Assembly (NCBI GenBank): GCA_019752535.1
Contig: JAIEMA010000043.1
Coordinates: forward strand, 1-39,961
DNA: 39,961 bases
Direction: 5' to 3'
Source of the DNA: Bacteriovoracaceae bacterium
Lineage (GTDB): Bacteria; Bdellovibrionota; Bacteriovoracia; Bacteriovoracales; Bacteriovoracaceae
The notes beneath the pieces were generated by a model. It saw nothing but the letters and a program-made list of their open reading frames with translations. It searched no databases and was not told where the DNA came from. This document shows, piece by piece, positions 27,001 to 35,728 of this stretch; position 1 is the first letter of the stretch, and every line of letters begins with the position of its first letter. The position numbers were made by a program, and so were the translations under genes.

Positions 27001-30000
27001 AAAATTTATTCCTCAAACCAGCGAGTCTGCGGATTTAAATACGATCTTTAAGGTATCTGCTAGAACGGAAGAACAACTTGATGATTACATCAATCAGGTC
27101 AAAAGTGTTCTAGAGAATAATGTTGCTCTCGATCAAGTCGCGTTGGCTTCAACTCTTGAGCATTCAAGAAAGCTTCATGCTTTTCGTGCTACTATTCTTC
27201 AAAATGGTGATGTTTTAAAGAAAAATGATGCTAAGAAAAAAATTGTTTTTGCATTCAGTGGTCAGGGTGCCCAATACGCAAAAATGGGTCTTAGTCTTTA
27301 TAAATTGTTCCCTGTGTTCAAACAAGTTGTAGATGAATCTGCTGTCATTTTAGATACTATTCTAGATCGCAGTCTTAAGGATATTTTGTTCTCTGAAGAC
27401 AGCGAGAAGCTCTTGAACAATACCTATTACACTCAGCCAGCTATATTTGTTTTAGAATATGCCCTTGCCAAACAACTTCTATCAATGGGTCTGATTCCAG
27501 ATTTAGTCATAGGTCACAGTGTCGGCGAATTTGTCGCGGCCACAATTTCTGGAGTGTTCACGCCTGAAGATGGTTTAAGAATTATAGCCAAGAGAGCTTC
27601 ATTAACGAGAGAGATTCCAAATGGGGCCATGCTCTCTGTCCTTCTTGATAAAGAAAAGGCTTTAGTTTTGGCCCGTCAATTTGATTTGGATATAGCGGCG
27701 ATTAATGGATATAAAAACTGCGTAATCTCTGGGCCAATTGAAAGAATCGAATCTTTAGAGTCAGAATTACAATCTAGAGCAGTCGGATGTATAAGAGTGG
27801 CAACTTCTCATGCCTTTCACTCACGTTTAATGTCGCCAATTTCACCTAAGCTTAAGAGCTTTATGGAGAATATTAAACTCAATGCACCTCAAATTTCGTT
27901 TATCTCAACAGTTACTGGCAAGAGTGAATCAAAGCTTATGCTTGATGTTGACTATTGGTCGAAGCATATCGAGAGGACTGTCAATTTTGTAGAGGCGGTT
28001 GAGCAGATAGATTCAAATGATTTTCAAGTGATTGAAATTGGTCCCCAGCAAATTTTAAAGAATCTCATTAAGAAAGTTAATTCTAAGATCAGTGTTCAAA
28101 GCTGCTTAAATGGAAAAATAAATGATGAACACTTAAGTCTCTCAAGGGTTTGTGGAAATCTATGGGTAAATGGACATAATTTAATTTTCTTACCGAAGTC
28201 ATTCAAAAAAGTACCCGCTCCCACATATCCATTTAGCAAAAAAGAATATTGGTTAGACGATAAAAACAAAATGAATAAGAACAGTATTGGAGAAATTATG
28301 GATTCATCTCAGTCGATTGAAAAGAAACTAATAGAGATTTTTGAGGAAACATCAGGTCTAGATGTTGGCTCTAATCCAAGAAGTATGTCATTTATCGAGA
28401 TGGGTATGGATTCTTTGTTTTTGACTCAAATTGCTTTGAAATTAAAAAAAGAGCTTAAGGTTCAAATTAACTTTAGGCAGCTCATCGAAAATTATCCTTC
28501 CATTGAGGCGCTCGCAAAATTCTATAGTGATAAAATGCCAAAAGTTGAAATGCCTAAAGTAGCCTCAGTTGTAATTGAGCCAGCAAAGATTGAGACGCCA
28601 AAGGTCACTCAAACAACAATGCCGGCAGCGCCTTCTGCTGTCGTGACTCAGTCTTCCGCTATTAATAGTGATATGGCCTCTTTAGTAGCGCGCCAACTTG
28701 AGATTATGGCCCAACAATTATCCTTGCTTCAGGGCAATAGTGTTTCACCAACTGTCACAGCAAGTGCTGAGACGCCAAAAGCCGTTGAGGTCAAGTCAAA
28801 AGCCAAGGCAAGTGTTTCAAATGCCAAAGAAGCCTTTGGCGCTTGCGCGAGAATTACTGTTGAGAAAACTTCAGACTTCTCAGATAAGAAAAAGCAGATG
28901 ATTGATGAATTCCTCACTCGCTATGCAACTAAAACAAATGGGTCTAAATCATTTACTCAAATCAATAGAAAAAGTCATGCAGACCCTAGAGCTGTTACTG
29001 GATTTAAACCTGAGTGGAAGGAAATAACTTATCCAATAGTAGTTAAAAAATCTCTTGGTCAGCTTCTTTGGGACCTAGATGATAATCAATATGTTGATAT
29101 GACTTGTGGCTTTGGTTCGAACTTTTTCGGAAATAATAACTCACAAATTAAAAAAATAATGATTGAGCAGATGAACGATGGAATGGAGATTGGCCCTCAG
29201 CATCCCCTGACTGCAGATGTAGCGAAAATGATTAACGAGCTAACTGGCAACGAGAGATCTGCTTTTTGCAATACTGGATCTGAAGCGGTGCTTGGAGCGA
29301 TGCGAATTGCGAGGACCGTAACTGGGAGAGAGAAGATTATTGTGTTTAGTGGCTCTTATCATGGGATCAATGATGAAGTGATCATTCGTGCAGGCCGTGA
29401 TTTAAAATCATTCCCGGCTTCCCCTGGTATCAATCCAAGTGCTGTCTCTGAAATGATTGTACTTGATTATGGAACAACAGAATCATTAGAAAAAATCCGT
29501 GAGCTTGCTGGGGATGTGGCCGCTGTCCTGGTTGAGCCTGTCCAGAGTCGCCGTTGTGACTTTCATCCGAAAGAGTTTTTGCAAGAGGTGAGAAAAATCT
29601 GTGACCAAAATGATACGTGTTTGATTTTTGATGAAGTCATCACTGGTTTCAGAATCCACCCAGGTGGCGCTCAGGCAGTTTTTGAAGTCAGGGCTGATCT
29701 CTGCACCTATGGGAAAATCGTAGGCGGAGGAATGCCGATTGGTGTTATTTCTGGTAAGTCGAAATATATGGATGCCCTCGATGGAGGGGATTGGCAATAT
29801 GGTGACGAATCCACTCCGACAGTAGGAGTGACTTATTTTGCTGGAACCTTTGTGCGCCATCCGCTAACTCTAGCTGCTGCTAAAGGTGCACTTGAAATTA
29901 TTAAAAATGGTGGAGTGGCCCTCTATGAAGAGTTGAATAGAAAGGCAGCTCATTTCACTGAGGAACTTAATCTGTTTTTGCAGCTTTCAGGTGTTCCTTT

Positions 30001-30382
30001 GAAAATGGACCGTTTTGGTTCCCTAATGAAACCTAAGTGGAAAACGGATGTTTCTTGTGGAGAACTCCTCTATGCACATCTTAGATTCCATGGTGTGCAT
30101 ACCTATGATGGATTCCCATGGTTTGTTAATCTCGCTCATACAGATGAGCAACTCAAGTTTGTTTTACAGGCGTTTAAAAAATCTATCGCAGATATGCAGT
30201 TTTTGGGCCTTTTACCGATGAGTGAAGTGAACATAGACACTAATTTTAAAGAGAAAAGCTCAAAAGTAATTGATCCTTCAAGGGCCCCAGTTGTTGGTGC
30301 TATGCTTGGCCGAGATGAGCATGGAAACCCTGCTTGGTTTTTAAAGAATGATACTGGTGGCTTTAATAGACTAGAAGTATGA
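24068..30382 (+). CDS. Hybrid NRPS/type I PKS: A-PCP-KS-AT-ACP-aminotransferase
   Basis: This is a 2104-residue assembly-line protein. The adenylation domain (1-475) has YVIFTSGSTGKPKG (130-143) and NHYGPSET (272-279). The first carrier serine is S517 in LGGNSL. The ketosynthase (565-985) has its active cysteine C727 in TGCSTS, plus H863 and H903. The acyltransferase (1058-1390) has GHSVGE (S1151) and HAFH (1248-1251), the malonyl-specific pattern. The ACP serine is S1449 in GMDSL. A Pro/Lys/Ala-rich linker (1489-1590) leads to a class-III PLP aminotransferase (1620-2050) with CNTGSEA, FDEVITGFR (D1855) and the PLP lysine K1883. No ketoreductase or dehydratase is seen. This architecture resembles MycA, ItuA and McyE. 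The start is a TTG, supported by AAAGGGG seven bases upstream. Confidence 0.93.
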   Translation: MLIHQLFEQRADHSPDSEAILFQNKFVTYGDLNKRANQIAYSLINDGVRPGDIVGISLLRSVDLIASIIGVLKAGAAYLPLDESYPKDRLEFMKNESKAKLILTKEYLASSIENTLEISNPKVNVGRFAYVIFTSGSTGKPKGVALSHEALSNLIEWQNQEAQNSLRTLQFAPISFDVHFQEIFATLTTGGCLVLISEEQRLNPEELLNYIDKTQTDRLFLPFVALNQMAQMAESISVWPKNLRNVTTAGEQLKITPSIREFFRVTKASLHNHYGPSETHVVSSLTLNNDPSSWPSLPTIGKPIKGARFHFLDSNLNQVSNGEIGEIYLSGVCLADGYIHNTKLTDERFITHPSLGRMYKTGDLGKVESTGNINYEGRIDSQIKVRGFRVETNEIEAVLSDLGCSAAVKGFERDGIFELHAYVTGDTKDLRGKLSNLLPDYMIPKSIIQLEKLPLTASGKIDYKNLPSPSTDRPNLSNEYVAPRTEEEKLWAKIISKNLNIDSVGIHDDFFELGGNSLLAIKVMTEINLNSSKKKNILALFQDSTISKNLSQSTLLTKKRASVSHSPIAVIGMNGRFPGARNIDELWEKILKQENLIQLFDKSEAGTDSSFVNAGASLPGQKEFDAPYFGFTPREAEMMDPQQRKFLEIAHEALELAGVNFEEESNIGVFAGEGNSLYRQKIEQYPDKTESLGAFNVMLGLEKDYIATRVSHKLNLKGPSLSIHTGCSTSLVAIIEAVNSLRLGHCDIALAGGISISGSDERGYHFQEGGILSKDGKCRPFDSLSSGTVFTDGAGVVVLKRLDEAVESQDNILAVIKGVGLNNDGSNKMSFTAPSVAGQEDAILRAHHDAGISAEELSYIEAHGTATPVGDPIEIEALKNAFAQSTHKSNFCYVSSLKANTGHLTAAAGVAGLIKAIKVLQTGIVPGTAHLNEINPLLNLESSPFVITNENVKLAGDKLKAGVSSFGVGGTNAHIVIEKFIPQTSESADLNTIFKVSARTEEQLDDYINQVKSVLENNVALDQVALASTLEHSRKLHAFRATILQNGDVLKKNDAKKKIVFAFSGQGAQYAKMGLSLYKLFPVFKQVVDESAVILDTILDRSLKDILFSEDSEKLLNNTYYTQPAIFVLEYALAKQLLSMGLIPDLVIGHSVGEFVAATISGVFTPEDGLRIIAKRASLTREIPNGAMLSVLLDKEKALVLARQFDLDIAAINGYKNCVISGPIERIESLESELQSRAVGCIRVATSHAFHSRLMSPISPKLKSFMENIKLNAPQISFISTVTGKSESKLMLDVDYWSKHIERTVNFVEAVEQIDSNDFQVIEIGPQQILKNLIKKVNSKISVQSCLNGKINDEHLSLSRVCGNLWVNGHNLIFLPKSFKKVPAPTYPFSKKEYWLDDKNKMNKNSIGEIMDSSQSIEKKLIEIFEETSGLDVGSNPRSMSFIEMGMDSLFLTQIALKLKKELKVQINFRQLIENYPSIEALAKFYSDKMPKVEMPKVASVVIEPAKIETPKVTQTTMPAAPSAVVTQSSAINSDMASLVARQLEIMAQQLSLLQGNSVSPTVTASAETPKAVEVKSKAKASVSNAKEAFGACARITVEKTSDFSDKKKQMIDEFLTRYATKTNGSKSFTQINRKSHADPRAVTGFKPEWKEITYPIVVKKSLGQLLWDLDDNQYVDMTCGFGSNFFGNNNSQIKKIMIEQMNDGMEIGPQHPLTADVAKMINELTGNERSAFCNTGSEAVLGAMRIARTVTGREKIIVFSGSYHGINDEVIIRAGRDLKSFPASPGINPSAVSEMIVLDYGTTESLEKIRELAGDVAAVLVEPVQSRRCDFHPKEFLQEVRKICDQNDTCLIFDEVITGFRIHPGGAQAVFEVRADLCTYGKIVGGGMPIGVISGKSKYMDALDGGDWQYGDESTPTVGVTYFAGTFVRHPLTLAAAKGALEIIKNGGVALYEELNRKAAHFTEELNLFLQLSGVPLKMDRFGSLMKPKWKTDVSCGELLYAHLRFHGVHTYDGFPWFVNLAHTDEQLKFVLQAFKKSIADMQFLGLLPMSEVNIDTNFKEKSSKVIDPSRAPVVGAMLGRDEHGNPAWFLKNDTGGFNRLEV

Positions 30383-33300
30383 GTGATCGAGAAAATGACA
30401 AGAAAAACCAATTTGGAAAGCTAGTAGATTACAATCCATTTCGAGATGGTGTCATTCAGCTTGCTATCGCAACCACTGAGTCACAAAGAGAAATTATTGC
30501 AAGTATAAAGCTTGATCCTGAATCAAGCCTAGCATTTAATGAGGTCATTTCAATAGATCTCAATGGGCATCTTGATGAGTTGTCACTCAGAAATGCGATA
30601 GAAATTCTTTATAAAAGACATGATGTTCTTCGTTGCGTTTTTAGTGGAGATGGGAAAAATCTTTTATTAAAGCAAGAACAGATTCTTCCTTATAGATCTC
30701 TGAGAGTGAATTCTTCTAGTGAAATAATTGACATCGAATCCAAGGAAGTTGCTACACCGTTTGATCTCGTCAATGGTCCATGCAGTCGATGGGTACTATT
30801 AAAAATTAACGAAAATCACAACAAGCTTTTATTCTCGGTTCATCATGCGATTTGTGATGGGTGGTCAATTGCTATTTTGCTCTCAGAGCTAAGTAGCATC
30901 TATAATACTTCTCGCGCTCCAGAAGCGCCTGCTGACTCATTCTTGAGCTTTGCGACAAGCGAGACTGAGAACCTCCCGTTCGAAGATCGCAACTACTGGA
31001 GGGATGAGTTTAAAAAAATCCCACCCTATCTTTACCTAGAAGATAAATTAAGACCTGAATTTCGAACTTATACGAGCAAGAGAATCGATTTTGCTATCCC
31101 AGAAAAAATCTCTGATTGTATTAGAAGTCTCTCGGCAAAGCATGGTTCAAGCTTATACACAGTGCTCATGGCGGGCTTTAGCTGGAAAATTGCGCAAATT
31201 TCTCAGCAAAATAATTTTGTCATAGGTATGGCTTCTGCTGCTCAAGCGAATTTAGGTAAACCGAACTTAATAGGGCATTTAGTTAATATTTTGCCTTTAA
31301 ATATTGAAATCTTATCTGGAACTTCTTTTGACCAACACCTCAACCTCACTCGTGGCAAGATGCTGGATGCATTTGAGCATCCATTTTTAAGTTTTGGCAA
31401 GCTTTTACAAGATTTGAATTTAACCAGAGACCCCAAGTGTATCCCACTCGTGAATGTTGTTTTTAATATTGACCAACAGCAACCCAATCAGGGGTTAAGT
31501 TTTAAGGGCATCAAGGGTCGGTATATAACAATACCTAGGGTTGCAGAGAATTTTGAGTTATTTGTTAATGTTGTTAGCTGTGAAAAAAATATTGTAATCG
31601 AATGCCAATACAATACAAATTTATTTACTGAAGAATTTATTAATAATTTCTTCCAAGATTATATTGAAAGTTTTTTATCAATAGAATCGGCACATTTGAA
31701 ACTTGAAGCGAAGGTGCCAACCCAAAACAAACTCGCTTCAAAAATTGAGCCAACGGCACAAGTAGACACCGAAGCTTGCGCATTAATTTGTGATGTATGG
31801 AAAAAAATTCTAAATGTTAATGTTTTGCCTGACTCTAATTTTTTTAGCTCTGGGGGACACTCTCTGCTTGCGATTGAAGTGGCCCAGGGCTTGAGTCAGA
31901 TTTTTGAGAAAAACATAAAACCTAAACATCTTTTTATTGCACCAACTCCAGCCTCCCTCGCCCAGTTGTTAAGCTCGCTTGAGTCGATAGTGACACAACC
32001 CCACAAAAATGAAGTTGCACCTGTAAGAGAAGAGATTTTTAGTCTTTCTTACTCTCAATGGCAGGCTTGGTACCTTGATGAGATAAATCCACGCTCAACG
32101 ATGCATAACCTTCCTGCTTGCATCAGGCTCAAAATTGATATTGATAAAAACTGTCTTCTTGAATCACTTCGGTTTCTGATCTCTAGGCACGACATGCTAC
32201 GAACCAAACTCGTTCGTGAGGGCAAAGAGATAAAACAAAATGTGACAACTATCAGTGAAGCGCTTGCTGGTTTTAATCTTTCGTTTGTTGAGTGCAGAGA
32301 AGCAGAATTGGCCGAAAAGCTAGCCAAGGAATCGACGTTTGTTTTTGAGAAGAGTCGCGCTCCGCTTTTTAAGGCGACACTTTTTAAACTCGGAGAAAAT
32401 GATTATGCCTTTTTCTTTATGGTTCACCATATAATATGGGATGGATGGTCTTTTGATGTATTCTTTAAAGAATTAGATGAGGTGTATTCATCATTGATTA
32501 GAGGACTAGCTCCAAAGCTAGGTGAGATTAAAGCTTCGTATTATTCTTTTACAAAAAAAGGATACAGTGAGGAGCTGACTGGTGAGAAGAGATTTTGGCA
32601 TGAGCAGTTAAAGTCCCCCTTACCACTTCTCGACTGGAAAGGACAAAAGGATCGCCCTTCAAGAGTTTCCCATCAGGGCGAGGCATTTAATTTTGTCCTC
32701 AATGAAAAAGTGACAACTAGCTTGCAGGACTACGTAAGAAAAAATGGAATCACACTTTATAACGTTTTTTTTACTGCTTTCTCTCGATTAGTGGCAGAGA
32801 TGACGGAAGAGACGGATATCATTATAGGTATGCCGTCAAGAAACAGAAACTCAGTGAATGAACTAGATGTTATTGGTTTTTTTGTAAACACTCTGGCCAT
32901 TAGACTGAATATAAATATGGCCGAGAGCTTTGACGAGACTCGAAGAAAAGTCGATAAAGCTCTTGTGGAAGCACTCGACCACCAAGCTTATCCTTTCGCA
33001 AGGCTTCTTCGAGAGATTAACTATCCAAAGAGTCCATCGAGAACGCCTGTTTTTCAGACTTTCTTTTCGTATCAAGATGTAACGAATAGAAAATCATCGT
33101 TTAATGGAAGCTTATACACACAGATAAATGTCGATAAGTCCTCCACTCATACAGACTTGGATGTTTGGATCAAAACCAGTTCTTCAAAAATTGAAGGTGC
33201 ATTTGAATACAGACTAGATTTATTTGAGAGAAAAACAATTGAGTCTTATTTTGATCGCTTCCTAGAGATTTTAAGTCAGGTTATTGTTCCTGGAGAATCT

Positions 33301-35727
33301 AAGGATTTCGTTTCTATTTCTAGTCTAATCAAACAGTGGGCTCAAGCCTCTCCTCTTTCTGTTGCAGTGAAATCAGAAAAAGGAAGTCTAATTTATGCCG
33401 ATTTAGACTTAAAATCCACGAAACTAGCAGTTGCTCTGCAGGATCGAGGAATTGGCCCCAGAGATATCCTAGGTGTTTCTATGAATAGAAGCATCGAAAT
33501 GTTAATAGTTCTATTGGCTATTAATAAGGTCGGAGCTGCCTATGTTCCACTAGACCCATATTTCCCTATCAATCGTCTTGAGAAGATGATCCAAATATCT
33601 AATCCAAAAATGCTTCTAACAGATGAGGCTAATTCAAAGCGTTTTGCTCAATCAGTTTTATTTTCAAGTCTTCATTCCGCTAATGATGAATTAAAGCCTG
33701 TGAATCTTAAGCCAAAAGATCCAATGTATGTGATCTTTACTTCAGGAAGTACTGGTGAGCCCAAGGGAGTAGAAGTCAGTTTCTCCTCTGTCTTGAATTT
33801 TCTGTTTTCGATGAAGAAAAATCCTGGATTTGTCGAGAGCGATAAACTTTTGGCCGTCACCACTCTTAGTTTTGATATTGCGGTATTAGAGCTCTACCTT
33901 CCACTCATCTGTGGTGGTTCTGTTTTTGTTGCAGATCCTTCTCAGATTGTAGATGGACATGAAATTGCACAATTGATTGAACGAGAAGGAATAACTGTTT
34001 TGCAGGCGACTCCTGCCACTTGGAAACTTCTATATGCTTCTGGCTGGCAAGGCAAGAATGATTTAAAAGTTCTTTGTGGAGGGGAAGCCATTCCAAAAGA
34101 TTTAGCTGGAAGACTAATAAGAGATACAGCAGAGGTTTGGAATATGTATGGACCTACCGAGACCACGGTATGGTCAACATGCAAGAAATTAATAACAGAA
34201 GATGAAATTAATATTGGCTCACCAATTAACGAAACTCAGATCTATGTTCTTGATGAGAATAAAAAGATTTTAAATCCTGGTGAAATAGGTGAGTTGCATA
34301 TTGGAGGAGCAGGTCTTGCAAATGGATACTTTGCTCGAGAGGAGATGACAAAAGAGAAATTTTTCAAACATCCAACAATAGGCAAGCGTCTTTATGCAAC
34401 TGGTGATCTTGCTCGTCAGACAAAAAATGGTGAATGGGAGTGCCTTGGAAGAATTGATGGTCAAGTAAAGATTCGTGGATATCGAATTGAATTAGAAGAG
34501 ATTGAAGTTGTTCTTCGAAAGCAAGCTGGAATTTCGGATGCAGTGGTGAGAATCCAGGAAGTAAAACCTGGGGACTTAAGAATTGTAGCCTATTTGGTTG
34601 GCAAATTTGATGAACAATTCTTAAAATCAGAGATTGCTAAAGATCTTCCGCCTTACATGCATCCAGCTCATTATATGAAACTTGAATCTATTCCACTGAC
34701 ACCAAATGGCAAGGTTGATCGTAAGTCTTTGCCATTGATATCAATTTCAGAAAAGAAATCGACAAGTAAAGATATTAGAAAAATTTGGCAAGACGTTTTG
34801 GGAGTAACTCACATCAAAAGCTCAGATGACTTTTTTGAACTCGGTGGTCACTCACTTATGGCCGTAGAGCTGATTGCAACCATAAATGAGACTTTTGATC
34901 TATCTATCGCACTTGTTGATCTTATTGAGCATTCTGAATTCGGTGCTTTTGTTTCTCACGTCTTTGGTGAAAATAATGAAGATATAAAATTTAAGCATAT
35001 TGTTAAAATCAGTCTTGAGGGTAATGGCTCTCCCGTTTTTTGTATTCATGGTGTGGGTGGGAACGTAATGAACTATCACACTCTCATTCCTGCTTTAAAA
35101 GGCAAGAGACCGCTTTATGGGATTCAATCCCAGGGATTGGATGGTAATTCCCCTTTCCTTAAGACAATTGAGGAAATGGCTTCTAGTTACATAGAAGAGA
35201 TCAAACTTATTCAACCACAGGGCCCTTACACTTTGGCCGGAGGATCCATGGGGGGTCTCGTTGCATTTGAAGTGGCAAGTCAACTTGGTGCAACAGGAGA
35301 TATTGTTGAAAAACTTATTCTTCTCGATACCTTTGGCCCAGATGTTAATATCGCAGTACCCAATCCAGATGAAGTTTCAATCATAAAGAGGATTATTCCT
35401 GCCATAAAACATAGGCTCAAGCGAATGATCTCTTGGTTTAGAAATAACTACTATCAAAATAAGGGTGGACCACTTCCCCTCGATCTATTGCTTTTCAACT
35501 TAGAGTGCCAAAATTTTCAAGCGATATATTCTTATAAACCAACATCGTATAGTGGTGACATTTATCTATTCCGTGTACCGCTCGCCAAAAGTGGATGGTA
35601 CAGTGATCCTTATATGGGTTGGAGAAAAGTAATTAAAGGAAATATATACATTTTTGAATTAGAAGGTGAGCATTCAAGTTTCATAGAAGCCCCACAACTC
35701 AATTCGAAACTTTCACAAGTACTATAA
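30379..35727 (+). CDS. NRPS: C-PCP-C-A-PCP-TE
   Basis: This 1782-residue synthetase continues the assembly line. The first condensation domain (25-445) has active site HHAICDG (155-161). A carrier domain follows with GGHSL (S495) and no adenylation domain between. The second condensation domain (550-975) has HHIIWDG (683-689). The adenylation domain (985-1455) has YVIFTSGSTGEPKG (1117-1130) and MYGPTETT. The second carrier has LGGHSL (S1492). The terminal type I thioesterase (1545-1780) has GGSMGG (S1623), Asp D1650 and His H1765. The first condensation domain begins with TESQREI and SLAFNE, as in domains following a PKS aminotransferase. The ATG overlaps the hybrid gene's stop (ATGA), and the thioesterase makes this the end of the line. 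Confidence 0.93.
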   Translation: MSDRENDKKNQFGKLVDYNPFRDGVIQLAIATTESQREIIASIKLDPESSLAFNEVISIDLNGHLDELSLRNAIEILYKRHDVLRCVFSGDGKNLLLKQEQILPYRSLRVNSSSEIIDIESKEVATPFDLVNGPCSRWVLLKINENHNKLLFSVHHAICDGWSIAILLSELSSIYNTSRAPEAPADSFLSFATSETENLPFEDRNYWRDEFKKIPPYLYLEDKLRPEFRTYTSKRIDFAIPEKISDCIRSLSAKHGSSLYTVLMAGFSWKIAQISQQNNFVIGMASAAQANLGKPNLIGHLVNILPLNIEILSGTSFDQHLNLTRGKMLDAFEHPFLSFGKLLQDLNLTRDPKCIPLVNVVFNIDQQQPNQGLSFKGIKGRYITIPRVAENFELFVNVVSCEKNIVIECQYNTNLFTEEFINNFFQDYIESFLSIESAHLKLEAKVPTQNKLASKIEPTAQVDTEACALICDVWKKILNVNVLPDSNFFSSGGHSLLAIEVAQGLSQIFEKNIKPKHLFIAPTPASLAQLLSSLESIVTQPHKNEVAPVREEIFSLSYSQWQAWYLDEINPRSTMHNLPACIRLKIDIDKNCLLESLRFLISRHDMLRTKLVREGKEIKQNVTTISEALAGFNLSFVECREAELAEKLAKESTFVFEKSRAPLFKATLFKLGENDYAFFFMVHHIIWDGWSFDVFFKELDEVYSSLIRGLAPKLGEIKASYYSFTKKGYSEELTGEKRFWHEQLKSPLPLLDWKGQKDRPSRVSHQGEAFNFVLNEKVTTSLQDYVRKNGITLYNVFFTAFSRLVAEMTEETDIIIGMPSRNRNSVNELDVIGFFVNTLAIRLNINMAESFDETRRKVDKALVEALDHQAYPFARLLREINYPKSPSRTPVFQTFFSYQDVTNRKSSFNGSLYTQINVDKSSTHTDLDVWIKTSSSKIEGAFEYRLDLFERKTIESYFDRFLEILSQVIVPGESKDFVSISSLIKQWAQASPLSVAVKSEKGSLIYADLDLKSTKLAVALQDRGIGPRDILGVSMNRSIEMLIVLLAINKVGAAYVPLDPYFPINRLEKMIQISNPKMLLTDEANSKRFAQSVLFSSLHSANDELKPVNLKPKDPMYVIFTSGSTGEPKGVEVSFSSVLNFLFSMKKNPGFVESDKLLAVTTLSFDIAVLELYLPLICGGSVFVADPSQIVDGHEIAQLIEREGITVLQATPATWKLLYASGWQGKNDLKVLCGGEAIPKDLAGRLIRDTAEVWNMYGPTETTVWSTCKKLITEDEINIGSPINETQIYVLDENKKILNPGEIGELHIGGAGLANGYFAREEMTKEKFFKHPTIGKRLYATGDLARQTKNGEWECLGRIDGQVKIRGYRIELEEIEVVLRKQAGISDAVVRIQEVKPGDLRIVAYLVGKFDEQFLKSEIAKDLPPYMHPAHYMKLESIPLTPNGKVDRKSLPLISISEKKSTSKDIRKIWQDVLGVTHIKSSDDFFELGGHSLMAVELIATINETFDLSIALVDLIEHSEFGAFVSHVFGENNEDIKFKHIVKISLEGNGSPVFCIHGVGGNVMNYHTLIPALKGKRPLYGIQSQGLDGNSPFLKTIEEMASSYIEEIKLIQPQGPYTLAGGSMGGLVAFEVASQLGATGDIVEKLILLDTFGPDVNIAVPNPDEVSIIKRIIPAIKHRLKRMISWFRNNYYQNKGGPLPLDLLLFNLECQNFQAIYSYKPTSYSGDIYLFRVPLAKSGWYSDPYMGWRKVIKGNIYIFELEGEHSSFIEAPQLNSKLSQVL

Positions 35728-35728
35728 A

